DNA from: Candidatus Manganitrophaceae bacterium
GTDB lineage: Bacteria > Nitrospirota > Nitrospiria > SBBL01 > Manganitrophaceae
NCBI GenBank assembly: GCA_016200325.1
Contig: JACQEZ010000020.1
Location: 62,001 to 126,000 of the forward strand
Length of the DNA stretch: 64,000 bases
Direction: 5' to 3'
The notes under the pieces are model-generated. The model searched no databases. It had not been told where the DNA came from and saw nothing but the letters and a program-made list of their open reading frames with translations. Positions 53,500 through 62,728 of the stretch are shown here, piece after piece. Position 1 is the stretch's first letter. Each line of letters begins with the position of its first letter. The position numbers were made by a program, and so were the translations under genes.

Positions 53500-54726
53500 A
53501 TGTTATATCAGACGATAAAAACATCTAATAAAGTTAAATCTACCCTCATCAATTTCCAATATTTTTCTCATTTAATCCGGCGTTCCCGCAATAATATTTT
53601 ATATGGTGGCTGGCTAGGCCATCAGAACTTTGGGGATGAGGCCGTTTTCTCCGGAATACAATCTCTTTTTTGGGAACATCGTACCATTTTTAATTCGGAC
53701 GGTGTAGATCGGCTTCTGCTCTCGGACCACGTTAAGGAATATTGTTTTTCAGACTTCATGATCGGGGGAGGGACGCTTATCAACCGGAGCAAGTGGCGGT
53801 TCTTGGGAAATCTCCAGAATGCCGTCCGGCGGAACAAAGAGATCCTGGTATTTGGGACGGGTGTGGCAAACCCGGATTTTTGGATGGGGCGCCGAGATGT
53901 GTGGCAGGACAGTTCCGAGTTCTGGAAGGGAATTCTAAAAGATGCTTCATTCGTCGGGGTTCGGGGCCCTTCGTCCCAGGAAATCCTGTCCAGTTGGGGG
54001 ATTCCCGACGTTAAAGTTATTGGTGATCCTGTATTAGTCTATGGAATCGAGCACCCTTCAACAGAAGAGCCTCAGAAAAGGCTTGGTCTTAATTGTGGGG
54101 TGACGAGAAATGTATTGTGGGGAAAGAGCGACGAAAATGTGATCGTCTTCTTTTCAGATCTCTGCAAATATTTTAGGGAAAAGGGATGGGAAATATCCTT
54201 TTTCAGCGTTTTCCCGGAAGATACCCGGTTCATCCGAGAGGTGATTCGACGGTATAACCCAGACGAACCCATTGAGGTATTCGAGGCTTATCTTCATTCC
54301 ACTGAGGATGCATTGAAATACTTCGAAAAAGTCGATGTCTTCCTCGGCGAGAAATTACATTCTTGTGTCGCTGCGGCTTGTACCTACACCCCTTTTGTTA
54401 CACTCGAATATCGGCCGAAATGTCTCGATTTTGCAAAAAGCGTGGGAATGGAAGCGTGGTGTATGAGAACGGATCAGCTTAATCTAATGGATTCGGTGTC
54501 AAAGGTGGAAGAAATTTATAACCATTGCCGGACCTATCGAAGCCATCTCTACTCGGTCGTTGCCAAATATAAGAAGAAGCTCTGGGAAAGTACCATTAAA
54601 ATCCTCTCTTCAAAAATTATACTCCTTATCACCCCGCTTTTGGACGCAGAAGCAAGCTCTGCACTGCTTGATTTACTTATAGATCAGGAAGCGATTTTGA
54701 AGCTCACTTCCATGATATCCATGTAA
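53500..54726 (+). CDS. Polysaccharide pyruvyl transferase-like protein
   Basis: 408 residues. YGGWLGHQNFGDEAVFSGIQ near the N-terminus and FMIGGGTLINRSKWRF are the family signatures. GVRGPSSQEILSSWGI, VKVIGDPVL and DVFLGEKLHSCVAAACTYTP follow. Family members add pyruvate ketals to sugars of surface polymers. AAGGA lies before the ATG. The 107 bases upstream separate it from the AMP ligase gene and contain only a short GCGC-AAAA-GCGC hairpin. Confidence 0.85.
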   Translation: MLYQTIKTSNKVKSTLINFQYFSHLIRRSRNNILYGGWLGHQNFGDEAVFSGIQSLFWEHRTIFNSDGVDRLLLSDHVKEYCFSDFMIGGGTLINRSKWRFLGNLQNAVRRNKEILVFGTGVANPDFWMGRRDVWQDSSEFWKGILKDASFVGVRGPSSQEILSSWGIPDVKVIGDPVLVYGIEHPSTEEPQKRLGLNCGVTRNVLWGKSDENVIVFFSDLCKYFREKGWEISFFSVFPEDTRFIREVIRRYNPDEPIEVFEAYLHSTEDALKYFEKVDVFLGEKLHSCVAAACTYTPFVTLEYRPKCLDFAKSVGMEAWCMRTDQLNLMDSVSKVEEIYNHCRTYRSHLYSVVAKYKKKLWESTIKILSSKIILLITPLLDAEASSALLDLLIDQEAILKLTSMISM

Positions 54727-54735
54727 TAACTATCC

Positions 54736-55743
54736 ATGATGGAGCGTAAAGGAATGTCGCTTTCATTCTCATCAGAGGTCCTAAAAATTGATCCGCTCAA
54801 AGAGGCGCAGCAGATCGAAGCAGGTGTTCGGGAATTGGTCTTTAAGCGTCTTCGCCGGAAAGGGATTGTGGTCGGTCTTTCGGGTGGAATCGACAGCAGT
54901 GTTGTGGCGACCCTCGCTGTTCGGGCCCTGGGAAAGGATCGCGTTTTGGGTCTTTTTATGCCGGAGAGCGACTCTTCCGACGACAGCTTACGATTGGGGC
55001 AGGCGGTCGCTGATTCGCTTGGAATCAAAACTGTATTGGAGGATATCGCTCCCATTCTGAAAGCATCCGGCTGTTATACTCGTCGAGACGAGGCGATTCG
55101 GAGCGTCCTTCCAGAATACGGCCCGGAATACAAGTGCAAAATCGTTCTCCCCAACGTGTTAGAGGGAGGGAGTTACGCCCTTTTCTCCGTTGTGGTTGAG
55201 TCTCCCGCGGGTGCTCAAACCAAGGCCAGGCTGACGGCGGAGGCTTATTTAGGAATCGTCGCTGCTACGAACTTTAAGCAGCGGACTCGTAAAATGATCG
55301 AATATTACCATGCTGACCGACTCCAATATGCCGTGGCGGGAACCCCTAATCGCCTGGAGTATGACCAAGGATTTTTCGTTAAGAATGGAGATGGCGCTGC
55401 CGATTTGAAACCGATTGCCCATCTCTATAAAACACAAGTTTATCAGTTGGCCGCCCATCTCGGTGTTCACGAAGAAATTCAGAAACGCCCTCCTACGACC
55501 GATACTTATTCATTACAGCAATCTCAGGAGGAATTTTATTTCTCACTTCCTTACGACAAAATGGATCTTTGCTTGTATGGGAAAAACCGTGGCATCCCCT
55601 GTGAAGCCGTGGCGCCCGCTGTCGGGCTAAAAACGGAGCAGGTCGAGCGTGTCTATCGAGACATTGACTCCAAACGAAGCGCGACGCGATATCTTCACCT
55701 GAAACCCCTTCTGATAGAAGGAGTTGATGAGGTTTCTTCTTAA
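54736..55743 (+). CDS. NAD+ synthase family protein (ammonia-dependent type)
   Basis: 335 residues. The N-type ATP pyrophosphatase loop is GLSGGIDSSVVATLAVRAL, and AGTPNRLEYDQGFFVKNGDG, ADLKPIAHLYKTQVYQLA and KRPPTTDTY complete the NadE pattern. No glutaminase domain is present. The ATG at 54736 or 54754 may be used; the second has GGAG nine bases upstream. Its position inside an exopolysaccharide locus raises the possibility of an adapted amidation role in place of, or beside, NAD synthesis. The neighbouring exosortase gene overlaps its end by 17 bases. Confidence 0.85.
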   Translation: MMERKGMSLSFSSEVLKIDPLKEAQQIEAGVRELVFKRLRRKGIVVGLSGGIDSSVVATLAVRALGKDRVLGLFMPESDSSDDSLRLGQAVADSLGIKTVLEDIAPILKASGCYTRRDEAIRSVLPEYGPEYKCKIVLPNVLEGGSYALFSVVVESPAGAQTKARLTAEAYLGIVAATNFKQRTRKMIEYYHADRLQYAVAGTPNRLEYDQGFFVKNGDGAADLKPIAHLYKTQVYQLAAHLGVHEEIQKRPPTTDTYSLQQSQEEFYFSLPYDKMDLCLYGKNRGIPCEAVAPAVGLKTEQVERVYRDIDSKRSATRYLHLKPLLIEGVDEVSS

Positions 55744-57325
55744 ATCGGCAATCGTAATGATGCGATCCACTGGGGAATCTATTCTGAACACTCGAGTAAG
55801 AAACTACTGGCAGATCAATCGGCCGGCATTGACCTCGGGCCTGATTTTGACCGCTGCATTTTTCTTTTGTTATGCCGGCGTGCTCAAATTCATGATCAGC
55901 CAGTGGTGGAACAATGACATGTATTCATATGGCTTTTTAATCCCTGTAATCAGTCTCTATTTGATCTGGGCTCGCTGGGAGCGGTTAAAATGTATTGAGG
56001 TTGCCTCGGATTTCTGGGGTGGAATCACGGTTCTGGGTGCCGGCTTCTTACTGCTGATTTTAGGCCATGCAGCAAAAGTTCTCCTCATTCAGGAACTTTC
56101 ATTAATCGTTACATTAACTGGAGGAGTTCTCCTGGTTCTCGGAAGGAGATATCTAAAGGTTTTATTATTCCCGATCTCTTATCTCCTATTCATGGTTCCT
56201 ATTTGGGACTTCATTACCGATCGGCTTCATTTCCCCTTTCAACTTTTCTCATCAACGATCGGGTTAACGTTAATGCAGGCCGTCGGACTTCCGGCATACC
56301 GGCAAGGGGTCTTTATAGAATTGCCGAATGTGACCTTAGAAGTAGCGAAAGCGTGCAGTGGAGTAAATTACCTGATTGCTGTAATCGCGGTTGGAATTCC
56401 GATTGCCTATCTCTCTCTAAAAGGATGGATCAGAAGGACCGTTTTGGTTGGAATGGCCGTGTCGATCGCCATCCTGGCGAATGGTATCCGTGTGGCGCTC
56501 ATTGGAACTCTCTCATACTATGGGTTAAGCGGAGAGGGGGATATCCATGGTCCATTGCATATCCTGCAAGGAATGTTTGTTTCAGTGATCGGTTATGCAG
56601 CGATCTTCGGAGGGGTTTGGGCTTTGTCTCCAATTCCACCGTCTGGTACACATCGAGAGGGTGGGCAGGACTCAGGAGAGGTTTTTCAACCTGCGTCGGA
56701 CAGACCGGTCGTTTCGGCTGTGGTTATTTCGCTTGCTTTCGCATTGCTCCTCGCCGGGAGCTATGTTCATTTTTACCGTCCGGCGGGAGTGCCTCTCAAG
56801 AAAGAGCTCAAGTTTTTCCCCTATGAAATTGGAGAATGGAGGGGGAGAGATGCGGAGCCAAGTCCGGGTTTTCTCAACCAGCTTGAAGCGAAACAGACCC
56901 TTTCGCGAGTCTATCGCAATGTATCAGGGGAAGAGGTTCATCTTTACATTGGATATTTTGATATAGAAGATCAAGGAAAGAAACTGATTAGTTACAAAAC
57001 GGATCGGCTTTTCCAAGGCATGTCGGAGGTGGAGGTCAATGCGGGTCACGAGATCATCCATGTTAATAAGCAAATTCTTCAAGAGGCAGATCGCCGCAAG
57101 CTTGTTTTATTTTGGTATGACCTCAACGGCAAAGTGGTGACAGATCGATACCGTGCCAAGCTCTATACAATGTGGGATACGCTGATTCACCGGCGGAGCA
57201 ATGGGGCGATCGTTCTTCTTTCAATAAATCTTCCTTTCACCGATGATATGGACCACACTCCTGCGATAAACCAGTTGGGTTCAGAAATTTATCCGGAATT
57301 GACTCACTATTTTCCAAAGGATTAA
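55727..57325 (+). CDS. Exosortase fused to EpsI domain (XrtA-like)
   Basis: 532 residues from ATG 55727, which has AAGGAG three bases upstream; TTG 55724 is also in frame. The N-terminal part has about eight membrane helices with the catalytic set Cys210 (AKACSGVNYL), Arg255 (LANGIRVALIG) and His274 (GDIHGPLHILQG). After a short linker and another helix (VVISLAFALLLAGSYVHFY), the C-terminal half is an EpsI domain (FFPYEIGEWRGRD, SYKTDRLFQGMSEVEV). It is a membrane transpeptidase that processes PEP-CTERM proteins. No substrate is encoded in the window. Confidence 0.95.
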   Translation: MRFLLKSAIVMMRSTGESILNTRVRNYWQINRPALTSGLILTAAFFFCYAGVLKFMISQWWNNDMYSYGFLIPVISLYLIWARWERLKCIEVASDFWGGITVLGAGFLLLILGHAAKVLLIQELSLIVTLTGGVLLVLGRRYLKVLLFPISYLLFMVPIWDFITDRLHFPFQLFSSTIGLTLMQAVGLPAYRQGVFIELPNVTLEVAKACSGVNYLIAVIAVGIPIAYLSLKGWIRRTVLVGMAVSIAILANGIRVALIGTLSYYGLSGEGDIHGPLHILQGMFVSVIGYAAIFGGVWALSPIPPSGTHREGGQDSGEVFQPASDRPVVSAVVISLAFALLLAGSYVHFYRPAGVPLKKELKFFPYEIGEWRGRDAEPSPGFLNQLEAKQTLSRVYRNVSGEEVHLYIGYFDIEDQGKKLISYKTDRLFQGMSEVEVNAGHEIIHVNKQILQEADRRKLVLFWYDLNGKVVTDRYRAKLYTMWDTLIHRRSNGAIVLLSINLPFTDDMDHTPAINQLGSEIYPELTHYFPKD

Positions 57326-57328
57326 GAA

Positions 57329-58495
57329 ATGAATCATGTTCCGAATCAGATTTCCCTTCCCGAAGGCTGGGAGGCGGAAATTTATCGAGATTGGAATTTT
57401 CCTGCTGAAGTCATCGAGAGGTGGAAGACGCTCGCGGAGCGCCAGGGAGATATGGGGCTCTTCGTCGGCGCCGGCTGGTTCGAGAGTTGGTCAAAGGCTT
57501 TCGGCTCAAAAGAAAAACTGCTGATTATGATTTTAAAAAAAGAGGGTGAGACGAAGGCCATTTTTCCCTGTTGTATTGATTCGTCTTCAGAAGAGAGCCC
57601 GAAGCGAATTGGATCTCTAACGAATGATCACACCTGCTATTACGATTTCATTATTGAGGCGGAAACTCGGGAAGAAGCGTTGGCTCATTTTATGGGAGTA
57701 TTGCGGCGGCTCACCTCCCACGAAGTATTTTTCGAATATATACCCTCCTCCGGAGAAAATGTGAATTCATTCCTCCGGTTGTTGCGTCATCATTGGACAC
57801 CCTTTCATATATACTCAGGTCCCTGGGCCCCGTGGCTGGAACTATCAGGCGATTGGGAACGGTTTTCCAGCGCGCTGCCGGGACGTTTGAGAAACACACT
57901 CAAACGATGCCGAAAAAAAGCCGAGGAAAAGGGGAAGCTTCAGTTTGAAGTGATCCGAGAGAGTCAGCAATTAGATGACATCTTGGATGTTTTGTTTGAA
58001 ATTGAATCTCGAAGCTGGAAGGGAAAAGGCGGGACTGCAATGAAATCGGATCCGGAGGCGGAGCGTTTTTATCGAGAGCTTGCTCATTGGGCAATGACAG
58101 AGGGGTGCTTATTTCTGTTTCTCCTCAAGCTCGATGGCGTTCCGATCGCCGGCAGCTTTTGTCTCTCTTCTGGCAAGACCGTATTTTTGTTGAAGCCAGG
58201 ATACGACGACTCCTTCAGTGCTCTTTCACCCGGGAGTCTTCTCCAGGCGGAGGTCTTAAAGTATCTTTTTATGCTGCCGGAGATTTCGGTCTACAATTTC
58301 CTCGGTGCCTGCGATCGCTGGAAGACGGAGTGGACATCGACGGCGGGAAACGTAGGTTCACTCAAGGTCTATCCTAGGTCATTAAACGGATGGGGTCGCT
58401 ATGTTTTGAAATATGGATGGAAGGATCTCCTGAAGCGATCTCCCGCCTTTCGTCGAGCGAAAAATAATATCGATTCGAAAGAATTGTCGTCATGA
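57329..58495 (+). CDS. FemAB/GNAT-like acyl or aminoacyl transferase (first copy)
   Basis: 388 residues. WFESWSKAFGSKEKLLIMIL near the N-terminus and the C-terminal GNAT-type half (FYRELAHWAMTEGCLFLFLL, GVPIAGSFCLSSGKTVFLL, KPGYDDSFSALSPGSLLQAE) fit the GNAT-fold family PF13480. Such proteins recur in exosortase polysaccharide loci and may modify the polymer or a carrier. It starts three bases after the exosortase stop and overlaps the next gene by four bases (ATGA). Confidence 0.82.
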   Translation: MNHVPNQISLPEGWEAEIYRDWNFPAEVIERWKTLAERQGDMGLFVGAGWFESWSKAFGSKEKLLIMILKKEGETKAIFPCCIDSSSEESPKRIGSLTNDHTCYYDFIIEAETREEALAHFMGVLRRLTSHEVFFEYIPSSGENVNSFLRLLRHHWTPFHIYSGPWAPWLELSGDWERFSSALPGRLRNTLKRCRKKAEEKGKLQFEVIRESQQLDDILDVLFEIESRSWKGKGGTAMKSDPEAERFYRELAHWAMTEGCLFLFLLKLDGVPIAGSFCLSSGKTVFLLKPGYDDSFSALSPGSLLQAEVLKYLFMLPEISVYNFLGACDRWKTEWTSTAGNVGSLKVYPRSLNGWGRYVLKYGWKDLLKRSPAFRRAKNNIDSKELSS

Positions 58496-59586
58496 ATACA
58501 AGAATGAAGGTTACCGAATTGACATCACAAAAAGAGCCGACAAAGTCGAGTGGCTATTCCGGATATCCTTATTCTCATCTTCCATTCCTTCGCTGTAAGA
58601 TAGACGGAGGCAAATTCCAGGTCGGTAAGGTATCCGATGGATCACCCCGCTTTATCCGAGAAGGCTCACTGCTTTGTTGCACCTGCGATCGGTCGTATCC
58701 GATCGTAGATGGGATCGTTTGTATGTTGGATCAGAAGGAGCTGGACGCCGAAGGGGTCCATGAGCTCCAAATGAGAGACGAGTATAGCGCGGCCCCGCCG
58801 GAATTCGAAACCTCCCCCTGGGAGGAGTATTGGGATCAATTGGAAACTGCTCCAACGTTGGCGACATTGAATCTCACCGAAGACTCGGCCTTGCTGGAGT
58901 TCGCCTGCGGCACGGGGCGATACACAACCAAACTCGTTGGTCGGTGTCGCACATTCGTCGCAGTCGATTTTTCAATGGGGTCGCTCCGTGCGTTGGCTGC
59001 AACACTCCCTTCTGACACCGAAATCGGTTTGGTGCAAGCGGATATCACGCGGCTTGTTCTATCGCCGCAAAGCTTTGATCGGGTCTTGTCGACGACCTGT
59101 CTCGATAACCGTGAACAGAGAATGGCAATGCATCGCCTTGCCGCCGATGCACTCGCCGAAAAAGGCCGGTACGTTTACAGCATCGAGTTTTATAATTTGC
59201 GAATCCGATTACTCGGACTGCCGCGGGCCCAAAGATACACGCCGGGGGGGATGCTTTTTTGCAATCTGGACAAGAATGAAGTAATCCGGGAAACGGCTCC
59301 CTTCTTTGAGCACCTGAAGGTCCGACCGATTCAGGTGGCCATTCCGCTGGCGAGGTTCCTGACATACAAATGGCGGGTGATTGTCGCAAGAGTTTTTGAG
59401 AAACTCCCTTTCACACGCGATCTCGGAACCCTTCTCCTTATCTCCGCCGAAAAACCGATACGGCCGATTGAAGAGGGACAATATTCGCCCGGAAACAAGT
59501 TTGCCAAGGCGATATACCGCTGGTACTATAAGGTTGATCCGGGAACGGAGTCGAAGGAAGTGCAAGCGGAAAGACAGGCGAAATAA
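58492..59586 (+). CDS. SAM-dependent methyltransferase with N-terminal zinc-binding (Trm112-like) segment
   Basis: 364 residues. The N-terminal part has a Cys set (FLRCKIDGGKF, SLLCCTCDRSYPIVDGIVCM) of the Trm112 type that often precedes class I methyltransferases. The SAM motif is ALLEFACGTGRYTTKLVGRC with FVAVDFSMGSL. VLSTTCLDNREQRMAMHRLA follows the family arrangement. It likely methylates a sugar intermediate. It overlaps the gene before by four bases and the glycosyltransferase gene by one (TAATG). Confidence 0.85.
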   Translation: MNTRMKVTELTSQKEPTKSSGYSGYPYSHLPFLRCKIDGGKFQVGKVSDGSPRFIREGSLLCCTCDRSYPIVDGIVCMLDQKELDAEGVHELQMRDEYSAAPPEFETSPWEEYWDQLETAPTLATLNLTEDSALLEFACGTGRYTTKLVGRCRTFVAVDFSMGSLRALAATLPSDTEIGLVQADITRLVLSPQSFDRVLSTTCLDNREQRMAMHRLAADALAEKGRYVYSIEFYNLRIRLLGLPRAQRYTPGGMLFCNLDKNEVIRETAPFFEHLKVRPIQVAIPLARFLTYKWRVIVARVFEKLPFTRDLGTLLLISAEKPIRPIEEGQYSPGNKFAKAIYRWYYKVDPGTESKEVQAERQAK

Positions 59587-60605
59587 TGAATGACCTCTCC
59601 ATTTCCATCGTAATCCCGACTTATAACCGCGCCGGACTCGTTCCTCGGGCCATCGCCAGCGCGCTTGCTGCGTCGGGGCCGGACGATGAGATTATTGTTG
59701 TGGATGACGGTTCCACCGATCAAACAGAGGAGGCGATCGCCCCCTTTATAAAAAAGATTCGATATCTCAAATTATTGAACGGCGGTGCCGGCCGAGCCCG
59801 GAATATCGGTATTCGGGAATCAAAAAAGCCGTTGGTTGCTTTCCTCGATTCGGATGATGAATGGATGCCGGATAAGCTCCAACTGCAACGCGGGTTAATG
59901 GCATCCCGTCCCGACCTCTTATTTTGCTTCAGCGACTTTGCGGTTCGGTATCGCTCCGGTGAGGAGCATCGTCGGTATCTGATTAATTGGCATCAAGATC
60001 TCCGCAGCTGGAATGATATCCTCGGCTCCGGCATCGCTTTTTCGTCCTTCTCTCCGCTGCCGTCAGGCCGAGCCGATTTCTCCGTCCATATGGGAGACCT
60101 CTTTCCTTCTCAAATGGCGGCGCTCTATGTTTTCACCAGCACGCTTCTGGTCCGACGTGAAGCGGCAGGGGGAGCGCTACGCTTCGCGGAGGACATCCAC
60201 ATCTACGAAGATTGGGAATGTTATGGACGACTTGCCCAGGCCGGCCTTGCCGCTTATCTTGATTGTGAGACGACCTGGAATCACGGGCATGAGGGGCCTC
60301 GTCTAACGGATGCCCATGCGTTTGACAGCGCCACCGCCCGTATAAAGGTGCTCGAACGGGTCTGGGGAAGCGATCAGGCGTTTCTTGAAAAACAGGGCGA
60401 TCGCTATCGAGAGATATTGGCAACGCAGCGCGTTATCCGGGCAAAAGAACTGCTTTGCATGGGAAGAACCCGAGAGGCCGGAACGGAGCTCCAGCTGGTC
60501 GAAAATGCCCCGCTTTCCTGCCGCCTATTGGCCTCCCTTCCGGGGCCGCTGGTTCAAAGCCTTCTCAGCATGCGGCAGTCCTTTCGCGCAAAGCCGGCAG
60601 GATAA
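59586..60605 (+). CDS. Glycosyltransferase family 2
   Basis: 339 residues. GT-A fold: SISIVIPTYNRAGLVPRAIA, DEIIVVDDGSTDQTEEAIAP, GGAGRARNIGIRESKKP and the DxD-type metal site FLDSDDEWM. IYEDWECYGRLAQAG gives the acceptor/catalytic ED region. It transfers a sugar from a nucleotide-sugar donor during repeat-unit assembly at the inner membrane. Its ATG overlaps the previous stop. Confidence 0.93.
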   Translation: MNDLSISIVIPTYNRAGLVPRAIASALAASGPDDEIIVVDDGSTDQTEEAIAPFIKKIRYLKLLNGGAGRARNIGIRESKKPLVAFLDSDDEWMPDKLQLQRGLMASRPDLLFCFSDFAVRYRSGEEHRRYLINWHQDLRSWNDILGSGIAFSSFSPLPSGRADFSVHMGDLFPSQMAALYVFTSTLLVRREAAGGALRFAEDIHIYEDWECYGRLAQAGLAAYLDCETTWNHGHEGPRLTDAHAFDSATARIKVLERVWGSDQAFLEKQGDRYREILATQRVIRAKELLCMGRTREAGTELQLVENAPLSCRLLASLPGPLVQSLLSMRQSFRAKPAG

Positions 60606-60606
60606 C

Positions 60607-61692
60607 ATGAATCGGTCTTATCAAATAACCGTTGTTGAATCACTTGAAAAAATGGCGGAGTTAGGGGGCGCCTGGAACGCGCTTCTAAATGAGTCGCGAT
60701 CGAATACGGTCTTTCTGTCGTGGGAATGGTTATATACATGGTCGGAGTGTTTTCTGAAATCGGACCGGCGTCTTTTCGTCCTTCTTATTTATAAAGAAGA
60801 GGAGCTCGTCGGTATTGCGCCCTGGTGTATTCGCCATATCCGATCTTATGGTTTTTCCATGAGGAAGATTGAGTTTTTGGGGATCCCCGAGACCGGGTCC
60901 GATTATCTTGATGTTTTTGCAAAGCGGGGGAAGGAAAAGGAGGTCGCCGAACAGATCTATCACTTTCTCCATAATTCGACCTCTTTTTGGGACAGCTTGG
61001 CCCTTCATGACCTTGCTTCCGATTCACTCTTTCTTCTTCACTTCATGAATCAGGTGGAAAAAGATGGAAAATATGGCGAGCTTCGCCATGGTCCCTACTG
61101 CCCGTCCATCGCGCTTCCTCAAACGATTGATGCCTTCAAATCTCGGCTTTCTCGGAATCGAAGAGAGCAGTTTTCAAGGCATCTTCGCCTTTTGCGGAAG
61201 ACCGGCGAGGTAACTCACCGTGTCGATCTTTCCGGAGAGGTTGCACCCGTACTGAAAGATTTCTCCCGGATGTACGAGCAGAGATGGGGGGCTGCCGACG
61301 GCTTGTTTCATTTTTTGGACAAGTTGATGATACGGAGCGAAGAGAAAAACTGGCTTCAGCTCGATTCCCTTAATGTGGGGGGTAGGAATATTGCCGGGCT
61401 ACTCCACCTCCGGTATGGGAAAACGCTGTCGATGTATTTAATGGGGGTGGATCATTCTTTCGACAAAAGTATCAGCATCGGGAATATCTTGGTCGGCCTT
61501 TCGATAGAGAAGGCCATTGCAGAGGGATTTAGCAAATACGACTTTCTAAGGGGGGACGAAGAGTATAAATTCCATTGGTCCAATGATGGAAAACGGGCGG
61601 TCCACCTTTACTGTTACGGAAAAAGGGCGGCTCCATTGATCTCGATGACCGGCCAATTTATAAAATCAATCGCTAAAGTCTTGATGAGATAA
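60607..61692 (+). CDS. FemAB/GNAT-like transferase (second copy)
   Basis: 361 residues from ATG 60607, with AGGA four bases upstream; the frame is open further upstream inside the glycosyltransferase gene, but that part is a shadow. WEWLYTWSECFLKSDRRLFV and the C-terminal half (NVGGRNIAGLLHLRYGKTLS, YLMGVDHSFDKSISIGNILV, YDFLRGDEEYKFHWSNDGK) match PF13480. It belongs to a block with the other two FemAB-like genes. Confidence 0.82.
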   Translation: MNRSYQITVVESLEKMAELGGAWNALLNESRSNTVFLSWEWLYTWSECFLKSDRRLFVLLIYKEEELVGIAPWCIRHIRSYGFSMRKIEFLGIPETGSDYLDVFAKRGKEKEVAEQIYHFLHNSTSFWDSLALHDLASDSLFLLHFMNQVEKDGKYGELRHGPYCPSIALPQTIDAFKSRLSRNRREQFSRHLRLLRKTGEVTHRVDLSGEVAPVLKDFSRMYEQRWGAADGLFHFLDKLMIRSEEKNWLQLDSLNVGGRNIAGLLHLRYGKTLSMYLMGVDHSFDKSISIGNILVGLSIEKAIAEGFSKYDFLRGDEEYKFHWSNDGKRAVHLYCYGKRAAPLISMTGQFIKSIAKVLMR

Positions 61693-61696
61693 TTTG

Positions 61697-62728
61697 ATGG
61701 CTGTGTGTTTATTCCAACCTAAAGATCAACCTCGCTGGGACGAGTTTGTGAAGCACTCTCCGGAGGCGACCCTCTACCATCAAATCGGCTGGAAAGAGGT
61801 GATCGAAAAGAGCTTCGGCCAGCGGGGGTATTATTGGCTCGCGGAGGATCCGACTGGAAAAATAATAGGGATTCTTCCGGTGGTCCATCTGAAGAGCCTT
61901 CTCTTTGGCAGCTTTATGGTGTCGCTCCCTTATTTTAATTACGGCGGGGTTTGCGCCCAGGAGGACGGCACCTGCATGGAATTGATGGATGCGGCGATAG
62001 AGGAAGCGAAGAGAGCAGGGGCAGCGCACATTGAATTCCGACATCAGATGCCGATCGAAACCGACCTTCCGGTAAAAACGGCGAAGGTGTCGATGCGGCT
62101 CGAGCTGCCGGCCAGTGCCGATGTGCTCTTTCAATCATTTGATGCGAAGCTTCGAAGCCAGATTCGAAGGCCGACCAAAGAGGGGATGGAGGCGACGATC
62201 GGCGGGGTGGAAGCGCTTGATTCATTCTACGATGTTTTTTCCAAGAACATGCGAGATCTTGGAACCCCTGTCTATTCCAAATCGTTTTTCAAAAATATTA
62301 TGGACGTATTTCCGGGAATCAGCTGGATCTGCACCGTTTATAAAGAGGGTGTTCCGGTCGCTTCCGGTTTTTTGCTGGGGTTCAAAGAGACGCTCGAAAT
62401 TCCGTGGGCCTCTTCCCTCTCAGAATACAATCGGTTTAGTCCGAACATGCTCCTTTACTGGACCGTCCTCAAGTTTGCGTGTGAAAGAGGATTTAAAACC
62501 TTCGACTTCGGTCGGTCGACGGAGGGGGAAGGGACCTATCGATTTAAGGCGCAGTGGGGGGCGAAGCCGGTGCCACTTTACTGGCACTATTGGATTGGGA
62601 AGGAAGGAAAGCTTCCGGAGCTCAATCCGAAAAATCCGAAATACAGTGCGGCAATCAACCTCTGGAAGAAGCTCCCGGTCGGTTTGACCAAGATGATCGG
62701 TCCATTGATTGTGAGGAATCTTCCATGA
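61697..62728 (+). CDS. FemAB family protein of exosortase loci (third copy)
   Basis: 343 residues from ATG 61697, four bases after the previous stop. PRWDEFVKHSPEATLYHQIG, FNYGGVCAQEDGTC, QSFDAKLRSQIRRPTKEGME and FDFGRSTEGEGTYRFKAQWG are typical of the FemAB-related subgroup found in PEP-CTERM/exosortase systems. It may attach an acyl or amino-acyl group to a glycan. It overlaps the aminotransferase gene by four bases (ATGA). Confidence 0.87.
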   Translation: MAVCLFQPKDQPRWDEFVKHSPEATLYHQIGWKEVIEKSFGQRGYYWLAEDPTGKIIGILPVVHLKSLLFGSFMVSLPYFNYGGVCAQEDGTCMELMDAAIEEAKRAGAAHIEFRHQMPIETDLPVKTAKVSMRLELPASADVLFQSFDAKLRSQIRRPTKEGMEATIGGVEALDSFYDVFSKNMRDLGTPVYSKSFFKNIMDVFPGISWICTVYKEGVPVASGFLLGFKETLEIPWASSLSEYNRFSPNMLLYWTVLKFACERGFKTFDFGRSTEGEGTYRFKAQWGAKPVPLYWHYWIGKEGKLPELNPKNPKYSAAINLWKKLPVGLTKMIGPLIVRNLP

